Shown piece after piece: positions 1 through 9,331 of a stretch of DNA of 64,000 nt. Position 1 is the first letter of the stretch; each line of letters begins with the position of its first letter. Below the pieces are notes generated by a model. It had not been told where the DNA came from. It searched no databases and worked only from the letters and a program-made list of their open reading frames with translations. The DNA comes from an uncultured Planctomycetaceae bacterium (lineage in GTDB: Bacteria; Planctomycetota; Planctomycetia; Pirellulales; Pirellulaceae), in assembly GCA_937862885.1 (NCBI GenBank), contig CALMEE010000008.1, positions 62,001 through 126,000 of the forward strand, read 5' to 3'. The translations under genes and the position numbers were made by a program.

Positions 1-18
1 AAAATCAAGACTGGCTAA
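1..18 (+). CDS. Possible C-terminal end of the gene upstream of accC (accB?), partial
   Basis: Read from base 1, the frame gives K-I-K-T-G and then a TAA stop at 16-18, 96 bases before accC. In many bacteria accB, the biotin carboxyl carrier protein, lies directly upstream of accC and ends in a short beta strand of similar character. Only five residues are visible, so this rests on context alone and could be chance. Confidence 0.22.
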   Translation, partial: KIKTG

Positions 19-114
19 TCTCAACGCAAACTTCTGGATAGAATGCAGCGCGTCGCATCACGTAATTCAGCGGAAAAAACCGCGCGGACTCGCGCTAAAT
101 CGTAGGGACTTCTT

Positions 115-1452
115 ATGTATAACCGAATTCTAATCGCAAATCGCGGCGAAATCGCATTGCGGATTATCCGTGCTTGCAAAGACTTGGGCATTGGGACTGT
201 CGCCATTTTTAGCGAAGCCGATCGCGGCAGTGCGTATCTTGAATTGGCTGATGAAGCTTATTGCGTCGGCGGAGTTCGCAGCAGCGATAGCTATCTTAAA
301 ATTGATCAAATCATCAGTGCCGCAGAAGTCGGCAAGGTAGATGCAGTCCACCCTGGATACGGGTTCTTGGCGGAGAACGCATATTTCAACGAGGTATGTC
401 GGGATTGTAATATCGACTTCATTGGGCCGACCCCACAGGCGATGCAAAAGTTGGGGGACAAGAACGAAGCGCGGGCTATGGCCAAGGCGGCCGATGTGCC
501 CGTCGTCCCTGGGAGTGATGGGCTCATTGAAAATGAAGATGAAGCGGCACGCGTCGCCAAAACTATCGGTTTCCCGGTGCTCATCAAAGCCACGGCTGGC
601 GGCGGGGGCAAGGGCATGCGAATTGCCGAAAATGAACAGGTCCTCAAGACCGCGTTCAACCAAGCCACCACCGAGGCCAAGGCCGCGTTTGGCAATCCCG
701 GCGTGTACTTGGAAAAATTTGTCGAACGCCCCCGTCACGTTGAGGTACAGGTCCTGGCGGATTTGCATGGCAATGTGGTGCATCTGTGGGAACGAGACTG
801 CACCACACAACGACGCCATCAAAAACTCATCGAGGAAAGCCCGGCACCAAATCTGCCGACCAGCGTTCGCACAGCAATCTGTGATGCAGCCGTGCGACTC
901 GTCCGCACTGCCGAATATACGAATGCTGGGACCGTCGAGTTTATCGTCGATCGAAACAATAACTTCTTTTTTATCGAGGTGAATGCCAGAATCCAAGTTG
1001 AACATCCTGTCAGCGAAATGGTGACCGGGATCGACCTGATTCAGCAACAGATAATGGTGGCCGCGGGACAAAAACTTCCGTTCAAGCAGAAAGACATTCC
1101 CTGTAAAGGCGTTGCTATAGAATGTCGGATCAATGCGGAAGATCCAGAGAAAAACTTCATGCCTTCTCCGGGAAAGATTACTGACATTTATATTCCCGGA
1201 GGCCTGGGTGTTCGATTCGATACGCACGCCCACACCGGCTATGTCGTTCCACCTTATTATGATTCAATGATCGGTAAGTTGATTGTGCATCGTCCAACTC
1301 GTGACCAAGCGATCGCCACGATGGTTCGAAGCCTGCGCGAATTGCGAATTGGCGGGATTAAATCTTCAACCGACTTCCACGTTAAAGTCCTGCAACATCC
1401 TGAATTCGTGGACCACACCATTGATACGAAATGGGTTGAACGCACGTTTTAG
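115..1452 (+). CDS. accC: Acetyl-CoA carboxylase, biotin carboxylase subunit
   Basis: This subunit performs the ATP-dependent carboxylation of biotin on AccB with bicarbonate, the first half-reaction of acetyl-CoA carboxylase, which makes malonyl-CoA for fatty-acid synthesis in the cytoplasm. The 445 residues match the usual AccC length. The N-terminal fold begins [22 protein letters not shown] is at 79-88, the ATP-grasp loop GGGGKGM at 162-168, [11 protein letters not shown] near 228-237, and the catalytic stretch E[11 protein letters not shown] at 288-299. No catalytic residue appears to be missing. AGGGA at 103-107 is a ribosome-binding site for the ATG at 115. It is probably co-transcribed with a gene to its left that lies outside the window. 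Confidence 0.97.
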   Translation: MYNRILIANRGEIALRIIRACKDLGIGTVAIFSEADRGSAYLELADEAYCVGGVRSSDSYLKIDQIISAAEVGKVDAVHPGYGFLAENAYFNEVCRDCNIDFIGPTPQAMQKLGDKNEARAMAKAADVPVVPGSDGLIENEDEAARVAKTIGFPVLIKATAGGGGKGMRIAENEQVLKTAFNQATTEAKAAFGNPGVYLEKFVERPRHVEVQVLADLHGNVVHLWERDCTTQRRHQKLIEESPAPNLPTSVRTAICDAAVRLVRTAEYTNAGTVEFIVDRNNNFFFIEVNARIQVEHPVSEMVTGIDLIQQQIMVAAGQKLPFKQKDIPCKGVAIECRINAEDPEKNFMPSPGKITDIYIPGGLGVRFDTHAHTGYVVPPYYDSMIGKLIVHRPTRDQAIATMVRSLRELRIGGIKSSTDFHVKVLQHPEFVDHTIDTKWVERTF

Positions 1453-1662
1453 CGGCTCTCGAATTCAAATTCGGAAGATCATCGGGATTCCGCACATAAA
1501 TCGCCGCTCCTGATGCTCGCGGTAACTGCCAACTGAGCACAACATTTGAGGACGGTTAAGCGCAATGCACAAGATTAGCTGTATTGAAACATGCTGACGT
1601 TCATCGAAGCCAGCTGAGATTTGACAAACGCCACAATCCCAAACTAGATTTGCGTAAGCTCA

Positions 1663-2217
1663 TTAGCCTTCTATCGAGGCTAAATCAAAAGTCCCCGCCC
1701 GTGTAATTACGGTACCACAGGATGCACAGGTTCTGCCCGCTTCTGGACCATTCCAGAATTTGTCCATCACCTTGTGCAAATCTTGATCAATGTGCTTCAA
1801 ACGGAATGAAGCCTCATGCACCAACGAATCGCATTCGCTGCAATACCAGCGCAGACCATCGGTTGTTCCGACAGGTCTCGGAAACTCGACAATCAATCCA
1901 ATCGTGCCTTCCGGACGCTGTGGACGATGCGGAACATGTCGCGGACAGAGCCACATTTCGCCTTCGCGAATCACCACCTCATGTGGCTGCGATCCGTCCA
2001 GTGGCCGAATTCGAACGGAGATGTCACCCTTGAGTTGATAAAACAATTCTTCCGTTGGATTGACGTGATAATCATTGCGTGTGTTAGGTCCAAGCGATAC
2101 GAAGACGATAACGTCATCCGCTTCTTTATAAAACTGTTTGTTCATCACCGGTACTTTGAATTCGTGGCGATGTTCCTCGATCCATTGCATCAAATTAAAT
2201 GGTTTAGCGATACTCAT
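1663..2217 (-). CDS. nbaC: 3-hydroxyanthranilate 3,4-dioxygenase
   Basis: This Fe(II) cupin opens the ring of 3-hydroxyanthranilate, giving 2-amino-3-carboxymuconate semialdehyde, which cyclises to quinolinate, the NAD precursor. The protein has 184 residues, typical of the bacterial enzyme. The iron ligands fit H51, E57 and H97 (in CPRHVPHRPQR), and R47 in the NTRNDYH stretch matches a substrate-binding arginine of the family. A C-terminal rubredoxin-like metal site is complete: CSEC at 126-129 and CASC at 164-167. AGGAG about eight bases ahead of the ATG sets the start. The gene stands alone, but nadC, which uses quinolinate, is on the same strand 7 kb away. The same enzyme can also serve 2-nitrobenzoate or tryptophan breakdown. 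Confidence 0.95.
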   Translation of the reverse strand: MSIAKPFNLMQWIEEHRHEFKVPVMNKQFYKEADDVIVFVSLGPNTRNDYHVNPTEELFYQLKGDISVRIRPLDGSQPHEVVIREGEMWLCPRHVPHRPQRPEGTIGLIVEFPRPVGTTDGLRWYCSECDSLVHEASFRLKHIDQDLHKVMDKFWNGPEAGRTCASCGTVITRAGTFDLASIEG

Positions 2218-2743
2218 TATGGTACTCCTGACTTGATTGGAAACTCACGGGCCACTGCGAAATCCAGCCCCCATCGCAACACAATTTGATTATCCGAATT
2301 TGTTGTCACTCGTTATGCTTATTAAATCGTGCTCGACAACCTTTTTCAAGGAACCCTTGTCACTTTATTGCAGCCCGTGCGAATCCGCACGGGCAGGCAT
2401 CGATTACAATTTCCTATAATCTCCAAACAATTACTTCGAAGATTCCCTCGTGTCGTTTCAAAACAAAGGGGAAAAGTTATTACCAACACATGCCATTTCG
2501 AAAACCTGACACAGCATTTTTTATCGGCATCTCGCTATTCATTTTGATCGCAATGAATAATCGACAACAAACAAATTCAATGTCTTGCTTCACATAAATG
2601 TATCGTTGCCGTCTCGTTTGGATGACCATTGAACCGCAGAGAAAGTAAACGCCACAAGAGTATTCATAGATGCCACCTTGTATTTTGAAACGACTTCGAT
2701 ATTGTATTAATCCGTTATTCACCGCGAGTCTTCATCCAGAGCC
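2218..2743. other. Divergent intergenic region between the dioxygenase and the methyltransferase
   Basis: This AT-rich gap of 526 bases lies between two genes read outward, so it should hold both promoters. The only structure I see is the perfect GC-rich inverted repeat at 2373-2394. Short open frames here have no SD sequence and no recognisable protein. Confidence 0.6.
2373..2394. repeat. Perfect 9-bp inverted repeat, possible operator or hairpin
   Basis: GCCCGTGCG, four bases (AATC), then CGCACGGGC make a perfect 9-bp stem inside an AT-rich region. No T-run follows on either strand, so it does not look like an intrinsic terminator. It lies about 155 bases upstream of the dioxygenase start and could be a regulator site or an RNA hairpin in that gene's leader. 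Confidence 0.5.
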
Positions 2744-3562
2744 ATGAAATCAAAATTGACACAAGCCCAGCTGGCGGATAAATACGCTTGTTACCAAAAG
2801 TCTGTGCAAGATCCCGATCACGAAGTTGAGTTTTTTGTTCAAGCTTTCAAAGAAACATGTAAACGCACTCCTGTTGTGCTGCGCGAGGATTTTTGCGGAA
2901 CGTTTGCCGTCTGTTGTTCATGGGTCAAATCGAAACGCGATCGTTGGGCAATCGGCGTTGACTTAGATCCAGAACCAATTCAATGGGGTTTTGAGAACAA
3001 CTGCCGGGATCTTAAACAAAGTCAACTCGACCGTATTCGTATTCTGCAGCAAGATGTTCGCAAGCGAGATCGTCACAAAGCCGATATTGTTGCCGCACAG
3101 AATTTTTCATTCTGGATCTTTAAAACACGAAACGAACTTCGACAGTATTTCCGGTCAGCGTTAAGTCACTTGTCCCGTCCCGGGATTATGGTTTTGGACA
3201 TGAAGGGCGGAGGCGCGTGTTACGAAGAAGGAAATGTCGATGAGCGCGTGGTCGTGAAAGGCAAGAGAGGTTTCACCTACTACTGGACGCAAGAGAGTTT
3301 TAACCCAATCACGAGCGAGGCATCATTCAATATTAGCTTCGGTTTCCCGGATAAGAGTCGACTTGATCGGTTGTTCGAGTACCATTGGCGATTTTGGACG
3401 ATTCCTGAAGTGATCGAAGTGCTCAAAGAAGCCGGTTTTCGCGATGCCGTCGTCTATTGGGAACAGACTGACGAAGCCGGGGATGGCACCGGCAAATGGG
3501 AACAACGAAAAGTCGCTGCCAGCCAACCGACTTGGCTGGCCTATGTAATTGGCATTGCCTAA
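2744..3562 (+). CDS. Class I SAM-dependent methyltransferase, substrate unknown
   Basis: The protein of 272 residues has a Rossmann-type methyltransferase core. Motif I is replaced by R-E-D-F-C-G-T (near residues 47-53), a variant seen in a distinct group of class I methyltransferases in place of the usual glycine-rich loop. The acidic strand GVDLD follows about 20 residues later. A post-core strand, IMVLDMKGG, and a C-terminal WTIPEVIEVLKEAGF helix are also typical. No signal peptide is present, so it is cytoplasmic. I cannot name the substrate; it has no functional partner beside it. The SD sequence is weak (AGAG just ahead of the ATG). Confidence 0.8.
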   Translation: MKSKLTQAQLADKYACYQKSVQDPDHEVEFFVQAFKETCKRTPVVLREDFCGTFAVCCSWVKSKRDRWAIGVDLDPEPIQWGFENNCRDLKQSQLDRIRILQQDVRKRDRHKADIVAAQNFSFWIFKTRNELRQYFRSALSHLSRPGIMVLDMKGGGACYEEGNVDERVVVKGKRGFTYYWTQESFNPITSEASFNISFGFPDKSRLDRLFEYHWRFWTIPEVIEVLKEAGFRDAVVYWEQTDEAGDGTGKWEQRKVAASQPTWLAYVIGIA

Positions 3563-3682
3563 TCAAGGGCCTCGCACCGAGTCATGCGATGTTAGCGAAT
3601 CATCATTGCAAAAATTCTGGCAGCCGTGCGCTCGGCTATTGTGCAAATCGGAGTCCAGGTGCTGTGAATTTCTTGTCCCGAA

Positions 3683-4942
3683 TCACGCGACGGTCCCAGC
3701 CAAATATCCCGTGCTGAATGCAGCTTGAAAGTTATAACCGCCAATCGGACCGTCGACGTCCAAAATTTCTCCAACTAAGAACAACTTCGGCGCGATCTTG
3801 CTCTCCATAGTCTTCGCATCGACCTCAGATAGCTCGACACCCCCAGCCGTGACTTCTGCTTTGGCAAAACCTAACGTTCCATCAACATTTAGCTGACATG
3901 CCTTCAACTGATGCAAAAGTTGATTTTGACATTTGCGGCTCAGCTCCGCCATCCGCAACGTGGCATCACAATCACAGTTCATGCACAGGGCTTCGGCCAA
4001 TCGTCTGGGGACCTTGTTGCTCAACCACGTCAAAAGACTCTGTCCCCCCTGCGACGTGCGAGCAGTCTGCAAATCTTGTTCAAGTGCATTAACGGGCTGG
4101 GACGGCAACCAATCGCAAACCAGCACTTTATCATATGAATTTTGGGGATCCGTGAAAACGCGGCTGATGTTCATCGGTGCCGGTCCGGAAAAACCACGGT
4201 GCGTGAACAACAATGATCCGCGAAAGTCGGTTCGGTCGCCGACGAGCTTTTTCCCAGACGTGCTGACGACGGAAACTCCAGTATCAGGAATCGTGATCCC
4301 GCTCAAATGGTGGGTCCATGTCTCGAGAATACGTAGAGGCACCAAAGCAGGGCGAGGTTCAATGATCGAATGGCCAAGTTGCCTGACCCAAGCATATCCA
4401 TCCCCGCTGGTGCCACAACCGGGGTAGGATTGCCCACCGCAGGCGATAACAACGGATGCGGCAAGAAACTCTTGATCGCCACAACGCACTGAGAAACCGT
4501 TGGCAGTCTTCAGAACGTGATTGACGGCGGCGGGGTAGATTATTTCTGCTCCGGCTTGGCTGGCATAACGCACCAAGGCATCGCGCACGTCGATTGCGCG
4601 ATTACTCAACGGAAAAATCTTCCCCGTCTCCTCGATTTTAGTAAAGACGCCAAGATTATGAAAAAAAGATACTACTCGATTCGGCGGAAAATTTGCTAAT
4701 GCGAACTTTAAGAAACGTCCCTGCCTTTTGCCAAACGCGTCAGCGATCCCCTGCCAATCGGTATTGTGAGTAAGATTGCATCTCGTGCCGCCGGACATGA
4801 GAATTTTCACACCCAACTTTGTATTCTTTTCTAACAATAAGGTTCGGCGATTGCGAGCCGCGGCTGTACCGGCAGCGAACAGTCCTGCGGCACCGGCACC
4901 GATTACAATCACGTCCCATTCGTTGTTCAGGTTCTTGCTCAC
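3683..4942 (-). CDS. FAD-dependent oxidoreductase of the BaiN/YhiN (HI0933-like) family
   Basis: A flavoprotein of 419 residues, the usual family length. The dinucleotide-binding motif GAGAAG is at 16-21, followed by LLLEKNTKLGVKILMSGGTRCNLT, the family signature, which varies from the usual SGGGRCN. The C-terminal FAD contact VGEILDVDGPIGGYNF is complete. Members are cytoplasmic flavoproteins; BaiN of gut clostridia was linked to bile-acid reduction, but most members have no known substrate, so no reaction is claimed here. It converges with the upstream methyltransferase gene. The start is the ATG at 4942, ten residues before the first beta strand (WDVIVIGAG). Confidence 0.92.
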   Translation of the reverse strand: MSKNLNNEWDVIVIGAGAAGLFAAGTAAARNRRTLLLEKNTKLGVKILMSGGTRCNLTHNTDWQGIADAFGKRQGRFLKFALANFPPNRVVSFFHNLGVFTKIEETGKIFPLSNRAIDVRDALVRYASQAGAEIIYPAAVNHVLKTANGFSVRCGDQEFLAASVVIACGGQSYPGCGTSGDGYAWVRQLGHSIIEPRPALVPLRILETWTHHLSGITIPDTGVSVVSTSGKKLVGDRTDFRGSLLFTHRGFSGPAPMNISRVFTDPQNSYDKVLVCDWLPSQPVNALEQDLQTARTSQGGQSLLTWLSNKVPRRLAEALCMNCDCDATLRMAELSRKCQNQLLHQLKACQLNVDGTLGFAKAEVTAGGVELSEVDAKTMESKIAPKLFLVGEILDVDGPIGGYNFQAAFSTGYLAGTVA

Positions 4943-5219
4943 GCTTCCTAATTTTGACTATTGGGTTTCGCTGCAATAATGTTCGACTTCAGCTGAATTG
5001 TATTCACGTTAATCATCATTGACTTGCATTTTCGATTGACTTGCCAGACAATAAATTAGTCGTGCCAGCGACTTCACGCAATGCGTTAAGACGATTCGGT
5101 CAGCACACGACGATCCAGATTAGGATTGATTCCCGTCACCTCGGAACCCAGACAATTGAAAATTACAAAGTTCCCTGGGAATTTGCAAATAAGAAAACTT
5201 TTAGTCGAAGAAATCTCCC

Positions 5220-6545
5220 ATGACAATTGCAAGACTTTTCGCGCTTGGAACAGTTACCTTTTTCGTCGCAGCGGTCGACACCACGGCCGTCAGTCAAGAT
5301 TGGAATCAGTGGCAAGGTCCACAGCGCAATGGCGTCTGGTCAGAATCGAACGTGATTGACAAATTTCCTGAGGGTGGTCCAAGGGTGTTATGGCGTCAGG
5401 CGATTGCTGGGGGTTATGCGGGTCCCGCGGTTGCTCAAGGAAAGGTCGTTGTCATGGATTACGTTAGAACCAGCGGGGACCCGACACCAAGTCCAGGCAA
5501 AGCGAGTGAATTGACGGGTCGCGAGCGCGTTCTATGTCTTAATGCGAAAACTGGTGAAATTTTGTGGACCCACGAATACGATTGCCCTTACAAGATTTCT
5601 TACCCGGCGGGACCACGTGCCACACCTGTAATCGACGAAGGCTTGGTATTCACGTTGGGTGCTGAAGGCAATTTGCACTGCGTGAATCTAAGCGACGGTA
5701 AGCCGGTTTGGTCGAAAGAGTTAAAACGCGACTATGGCTTGGGGTTGGCTCCGCACTGGGGATTTGCAGCACATCCGTTAGTTGATGGAGAGACGTTATA
5801 TTGTGTCGTTGGTGGTGAAGGAAGCATTGCCGTTGCCTTCGACAAGCGGACAGGTGTCGAGAAATGGCGTGCTTTGAGTTCCGAAAGCACTGGCTATTGC
5901 CCTCCCACCATGGTTGAAATTGGAGGTCGAAAGCAGTTAGTGATTTGGCACCCGCGCTCAATTAATGGCCTGAATCCAGAAACCGGCGAAGTCTTCTGGT
6001 CGTTTGAAATCAAGCCGGCTTACGACATGTCGATTATCGCGCCAATTCAATATGAGAGTTACTTGCTGGCGACAGCCCTTCAAGGAACGTCCATCTTGCT
6101 CGAACTTGATCCAGATAACTCGACCGCTCGCGAGGTTTGGCGAAACCGCGGAATCCATTCCGACCACAATCCCCCCTTAGTTGTCGACGGTTATTTGTAT
6201 GGGGTCAGCGAGCGCGGGCCTTTGTTCTGTTGCAAGCTTGATACGGGGGAAAAGATCTGGGAGTCCATGGCAACCACCACAAATGGTCGCCCACAGAATT
6301 CAACGACCGGATTCATCGTCCGCAATGGCCATCATTTCTACATTGCGAATGAAGTGGGAGAGCTGATCATTGCAACGATGTCGCCGCAAGGTTACGAAGA
6401 ATTGGATCGTGCAAAAATATTAGAGCCCACGGGACAAACCGGTAACCGCGACGTGGTTTGGTCCCATCCGGCATTCGCGAATCAATGTGTCTATTGGCGA
6501 AACGACAAAGAGATCGTGTGCGTTTCGTTAGCCGCCGAAAAATGA
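5220..6545 (+). CDS. Secreted PQQ-like beta-propeller (outer-membrane assembly BamB-like) protein
   Basis: A 441-residue protein with a signal peptide (about residues 1-24, ending near A-V-S-Q) followed by W-Q-G-P-Q-R-N-G-V-W, the opening found in many planctomycete PQQ-repeat proteins. Repeats of the type LNAKTGEILW, NLSDGKPVW, LNPETGEVFW and LDTGEKIW are spaced along the chain, giving an eight-bladed-type propeller. These proteins share a fold with PQQ dehydrogenases and BamB, but most lack PQQ-ligand residues, and I cannot show enzyme activity. It is likely periplasmic. A second, distantly similar propeller lies at 37444. It stands alone, converging with the M61 peptidase gene. Confidence 0.9.
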   Translation: MTIARLFALGTVTFFVAAVDTTAVSQDWNQWQGPQRNGVWSESNVIDKFPEGGPRVLWRQAIAGGYAGPAVAQGKVVVMDYVRTSGDPTPSPGKASELTGRERVLCLNAKTGEILWTHEYDCPYKISYPAGPRATPVIDEGLVFTLGAEGNLHCVNLSDGKPVWSKELKRDYGLGLAPHWGFAAHPLVDGETLYCVVGGEGSIAVAFDKRTGVEKWRALSSESTGYCPPTMVEIGGRKQLVIWHPRSINGLNPETGEVFWSFEIKPAYDMSIIAPIQYESYLLATALQGTSILLELDPDNSTAREVWRNRGIHSDHNPPLVVDGYLYGVSERGPLFCCKLDTGEKIWESMATTTNGRPQNSTTGFIVRNGHHFYIANEVGELIIATMSPQGYEELDRAKILEPTGQTGNRDVVWSHPAFANQCVYWRNDKEIVCVSLAAEK

Positions 6546-6609
6546 TTTGGTTTTAACGTTTGACGATGAATAGGCTGGTCATTCTCGCAATGAATGATTC
6601 ACTCTTGGC

Positions 6610-8619
6610 TTAACGCTTGCCGTCTTCGTTACCCTGTTGGCCATTTTCGACATCGACTGGCGGCCAATCATTGTTGTTCGCGGATTCTTTGTCGTCGTCT
6701 GTAACTTCACCCGCCGTTTCTTCGTTCGTGTCGGAATTGTCGTCGTCAACAGCGTTCGCATCATCTATTGACTCCGTTGTTTGAACGGTCAGCCAATGAT
6801 CGAGGTTTAATCGCTGTTGTTCTGTCGCTCGAGAGTACTTTGCAATCGTCCAAGTTTCATCTGGCGAACGACTTCCAAGGACCACAAGCACTTCTTCGAT
6901 CTTGTTATCACGCGAAATCAACACGCGTATGACGTCGCCGATTTCCAGATCGCGCAGGTGTCGATCGATTTCACCTGAATAACGAACGCCGTCGATCGCC
7001 AGAATTTCGTCACTGGCGGCTAACCCAGCTTTACTGGCAGGTGACCCGCTCACGCCAATTCCAATCCATGGACGCGTCCGCCGCGTGGATGAACTACCCG
7101 ATCGGTCAATCCGGCTCTGGCGCTCTCCCGCCGCAGGATTGATGGGTCCGATCCGCAGTCCGTACCAATTCGCAGCGATCTGATAATCTAACTCTTCTGT
7201 TGAATTCACGGCTAGCTCAAACCAATCGCTCAAGTCTTCGCCGGCGACTTCACTGCAGATTCTTTGAAAATCTTCCGGTGAATAACCGATATCGCCCGAG
7301 TGTTCTCGATACAGTTTTCGCATTGCATCATCAAGCGATTTCAGTCCATTCGTCGATGAGCGAATTTGAGCATCCAGCAAAAAACCGACAATCTCTCCTT
7401 TTTCGTAGTAACTTACGGTCGTGTCCGAGGAATTATCTTCGGGCCGGTAGAACTTAATCCAAGTGTCATGCGATGAATCTCGCAATGATTGTACCGATCG
7501 TCCGTCACTGCGTTGATAACGGCTAATTGTGTTTCCTAATCCATTCAGATATGTGGATTCTTCAACCAAACCAGCCCGCACCAACAGGAGCATTTGATAA
7601 TACGACGTGATTCCTTCAGCGATCCACAAGCTCGGGGTGTAAACCTCGGACTCATAGTCGTAGGTTACCAGGGCCTTAGGACGTAAACGCCTTACGTTCC
7701 ATGCATGGAAGAACTCGTGGCTCGCCAAGCTGAGCCAACGACGATAGGAAGCTTCGTTGCGGTACGCAAGTTGATTGGCCATGATCAAACAACTGTTATC
7801 ATGCTCCAATCCACCACCGCCACCGCCGATGACGTTAATAAAATAGTAGCGATCGTACGGGACAATTCCCCAGAACTGGTGTTGCACCTCAACCATCCTG
7901 GCCAAATCTTGAGTACTCGCCGGCCCGTCCCATATACCGAGTTCGTTAACATTCACCAGATAGTGCTTTACGCCAGCAACCGAAAACGGATAAGTCTCAA
8001 TGTTCCCCGCCACAATTGGACTGTCCACAAGCTCGTCATAATTTTCAGCGCGAAAATGATGGGGTGCCTCGCTTTCCATCACTAGGCTCGTGGCTGAACG
8101 GGACCAGCGTTTGGGCAGATCTAATTTCACCAGATGCGGCCGACTCATTTGACCTACAACCGTCAAGAACGTCGGTGCTCCATTCAGTATGACGTAGCTT
8201 TGGCTGGCCCAATTCGTGCGCACCGAACGCTGGTTGCAAAAGACTCGATATTGAACCACAAAACTCTGGCCAGGAATGGTTGCGACACGCCAGCGATTCT
8301 TGCTGATCTTTTCGACGGCCAAAACAGTGCCATTAAAGTTTTTCGCCTCTAAACGATCGATGTGCTTGGCGTATTCACGCACGAGGTACGATCCAGGCGT
8401 CCAAACTGGCATCATTAAAATCGTCTCTTCACTGTCGGCTCGCACCTCCATGCGAACTTCGATGTAGTGATTGATGACGTCATCGAATGTCAATTGGTAG
8501 CTAGGACCTAACTTATCTTCCGTGATGAAATCGCTGGCCGGCGAACTACCACTATGCAACAGCGTCGAAGACACGATGACAAGAACAAAGACGAACCATC
8601 GACTATACTGAATCAACAT
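6610..8619 (-). CDS. M61-family metallopeptidase with PDZ domain
   Basis: This 669-residue exported zinc peptidase belongs to the glycyl-aminopeptidase family. A signal peptide or anchor covers residues 8-29. An N-terminal beta domain (40-240) is followed by GGGGGLEH at 266-273 and the zinc site HEFFH at 301-305, with the third ligand E335 in IAEGITSYY. A PDZ domain spans roughly 515-585 (GIGVSGSPASKAGL, DEILAIDG). The tail from about 618 is very rich in Asp, Glu and Asn and is probably disordered. Family members cleave N-terminal glycine or small residues; the PDZ domain may bind protein C-termini. Neighbouring genes give no hint of the target. Confidence 0.93.
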   Translation of the reverse strand: MLIQYSRWFVFVLVIVSSTLLHSGSSPASDFITEDKLGPSYQLTFDDVINHYIEVRMEVRADSEETILMMPVWTPGSYLVREYAKHIDRLEAKNFNGTVLAVEKISKNRWRVATIPGQSFVVQYRVFCNQRSVRTNWASQSYVILNGAPTFLTVVGQMSRPHLVKLDLPKRWSRSATSLVMESEAPHHFRAENYDELVDSPIVAGNIETYPFSVAGVKHYLVNVNELGIWDGPASTQDLARMVEVQHQFWGIVPYDRYYFINVIGGGGGGLEHDNSCLIMANQLAYRNEASYRRWLSLASHEFFHAWNVRRLRPKALVTYDYESEVYTPSLWIAEGITSYYQMLLLVRAGLVEESTYLNGLGNTISRYQRSDGRSVQSLRDSSHDTWIKFYRPEDNSSDTTVSYYEKGEIVGFLLDAQIRSSTNGLKSLDDAMRKLYREHSGDIGYSPEDFQRICSEVAGEDLSDWFELAVNSTEELDYQIAANWYGLRIGPINPAAGERQSRIDRSGSSSTRRTRPWIGIGVSGSPASKAGLAASDEILAIDGVRYSGEIDRHLRDLEIGDVIRVLISRDNKIEEVLVVLGSRSPDETWTIAKYSRATEQQRLNLDHWLTVQTTESIDDANAVDDDNSDTNEETAGEVTDDDKESANNNDWPPVDVENGQQGNEDGKR

Positions 8620-9331
8620 CGCACGGATACTCGAAAAAGAACTGATTGTGGAGCAAACGAATTTGGAAAGTCTGCATCATTGAAACTTCAGACATTCTAT
8701 TTAACTTTTGGAAATATCATCATAATGCAAATTCTGATGATTTTCACGGGACGGATTGGGGTAAGGAATCCGCACGCTGGCAATGTGCAATCCCTCGCAT
8801 ATTATGAAAAAGGTCGGATTCGATCGGTTTGGAATCGTGCGTTTGGCTCACATCCATCGGCAACTCCTGTTGTGTGGTCGTTCATCGCGTCCAATCTTGC
8901 CGCCGAGTTCTCTATACCGCACCTGTTGCTTCATTCTTGCCGTTGGATTGGTATCTTTCCGCATAAATCGACGATTGACCTGATGGAACATACCTTCGAA
9001 GGCGGAATCGGGACCGATACGTGGAAGCCCATGGCAAAAAAAAAGACGGGGTCCCCTCTGGCTAATGCCACCCCGTCAAACGCGATCACCCGCACTTGCT
9101 CCCCAACACTGCGTGCGACCAAAACAAGGTTAGGTTGAGGACAAAAAACGTCAAAAGAATTTCTGAATTGGCGGTCACAGAACCTGACCGTTTCTGCCGA
9201 GTTTGCTGCAGATTCAATCCGCTATCGTGACAAACTTGCTTATTTTCGGCATTGGCTCAGCTGAACAGAATCGTTGTAACAGGAACATCAGGAATTATTG
9301 ATTCAAATACGAATTGGTTCGAATCGCTAAG
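8620..9331. other. Intergenic region between nadC and the M61 peptidase gene
   Basis: Seven hundred bases without a convincing gene. The part near 9036-9077 holds a clear terminator for the minus strand. The rest, up to the peptidase start at 8619, should contain that gene's promoter, but I see no strong -35/-10 pair. A 194-codon open frame on the plus strand overlaps the peptidase gene and runs through the terminator, so I reject it. Confidence 0.6.
9036..9077 (-). terminator. Rho-independent terminator downstream of nadC
   Basis: On the minus strand GACGGGGT (9077-9070) pairs with ACCCCGTC (9052-9045) around a 17-base loop that can pair further, and nine T residues follow (9044-9036). It lies about 255 bases beyond the nadC stop and in the right orientation to end that transcript before the M61 gene. 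Confidence 0.85.

Noticed and set aside
130-1233. Open frame of 367 codons on the minus strand
   Set aside because: It is the reverse complement of accC, whose protein is unmistakable. The antisense frame has no SD sequence and no family resemblance.
8554-9138. 194-codon frame on the plus strand between the M61 and nadC genes
   Set aside because: It overlaps the start of the M61 gene, runs through the nadC terminator hairpin, and its composition is unlike a protein.
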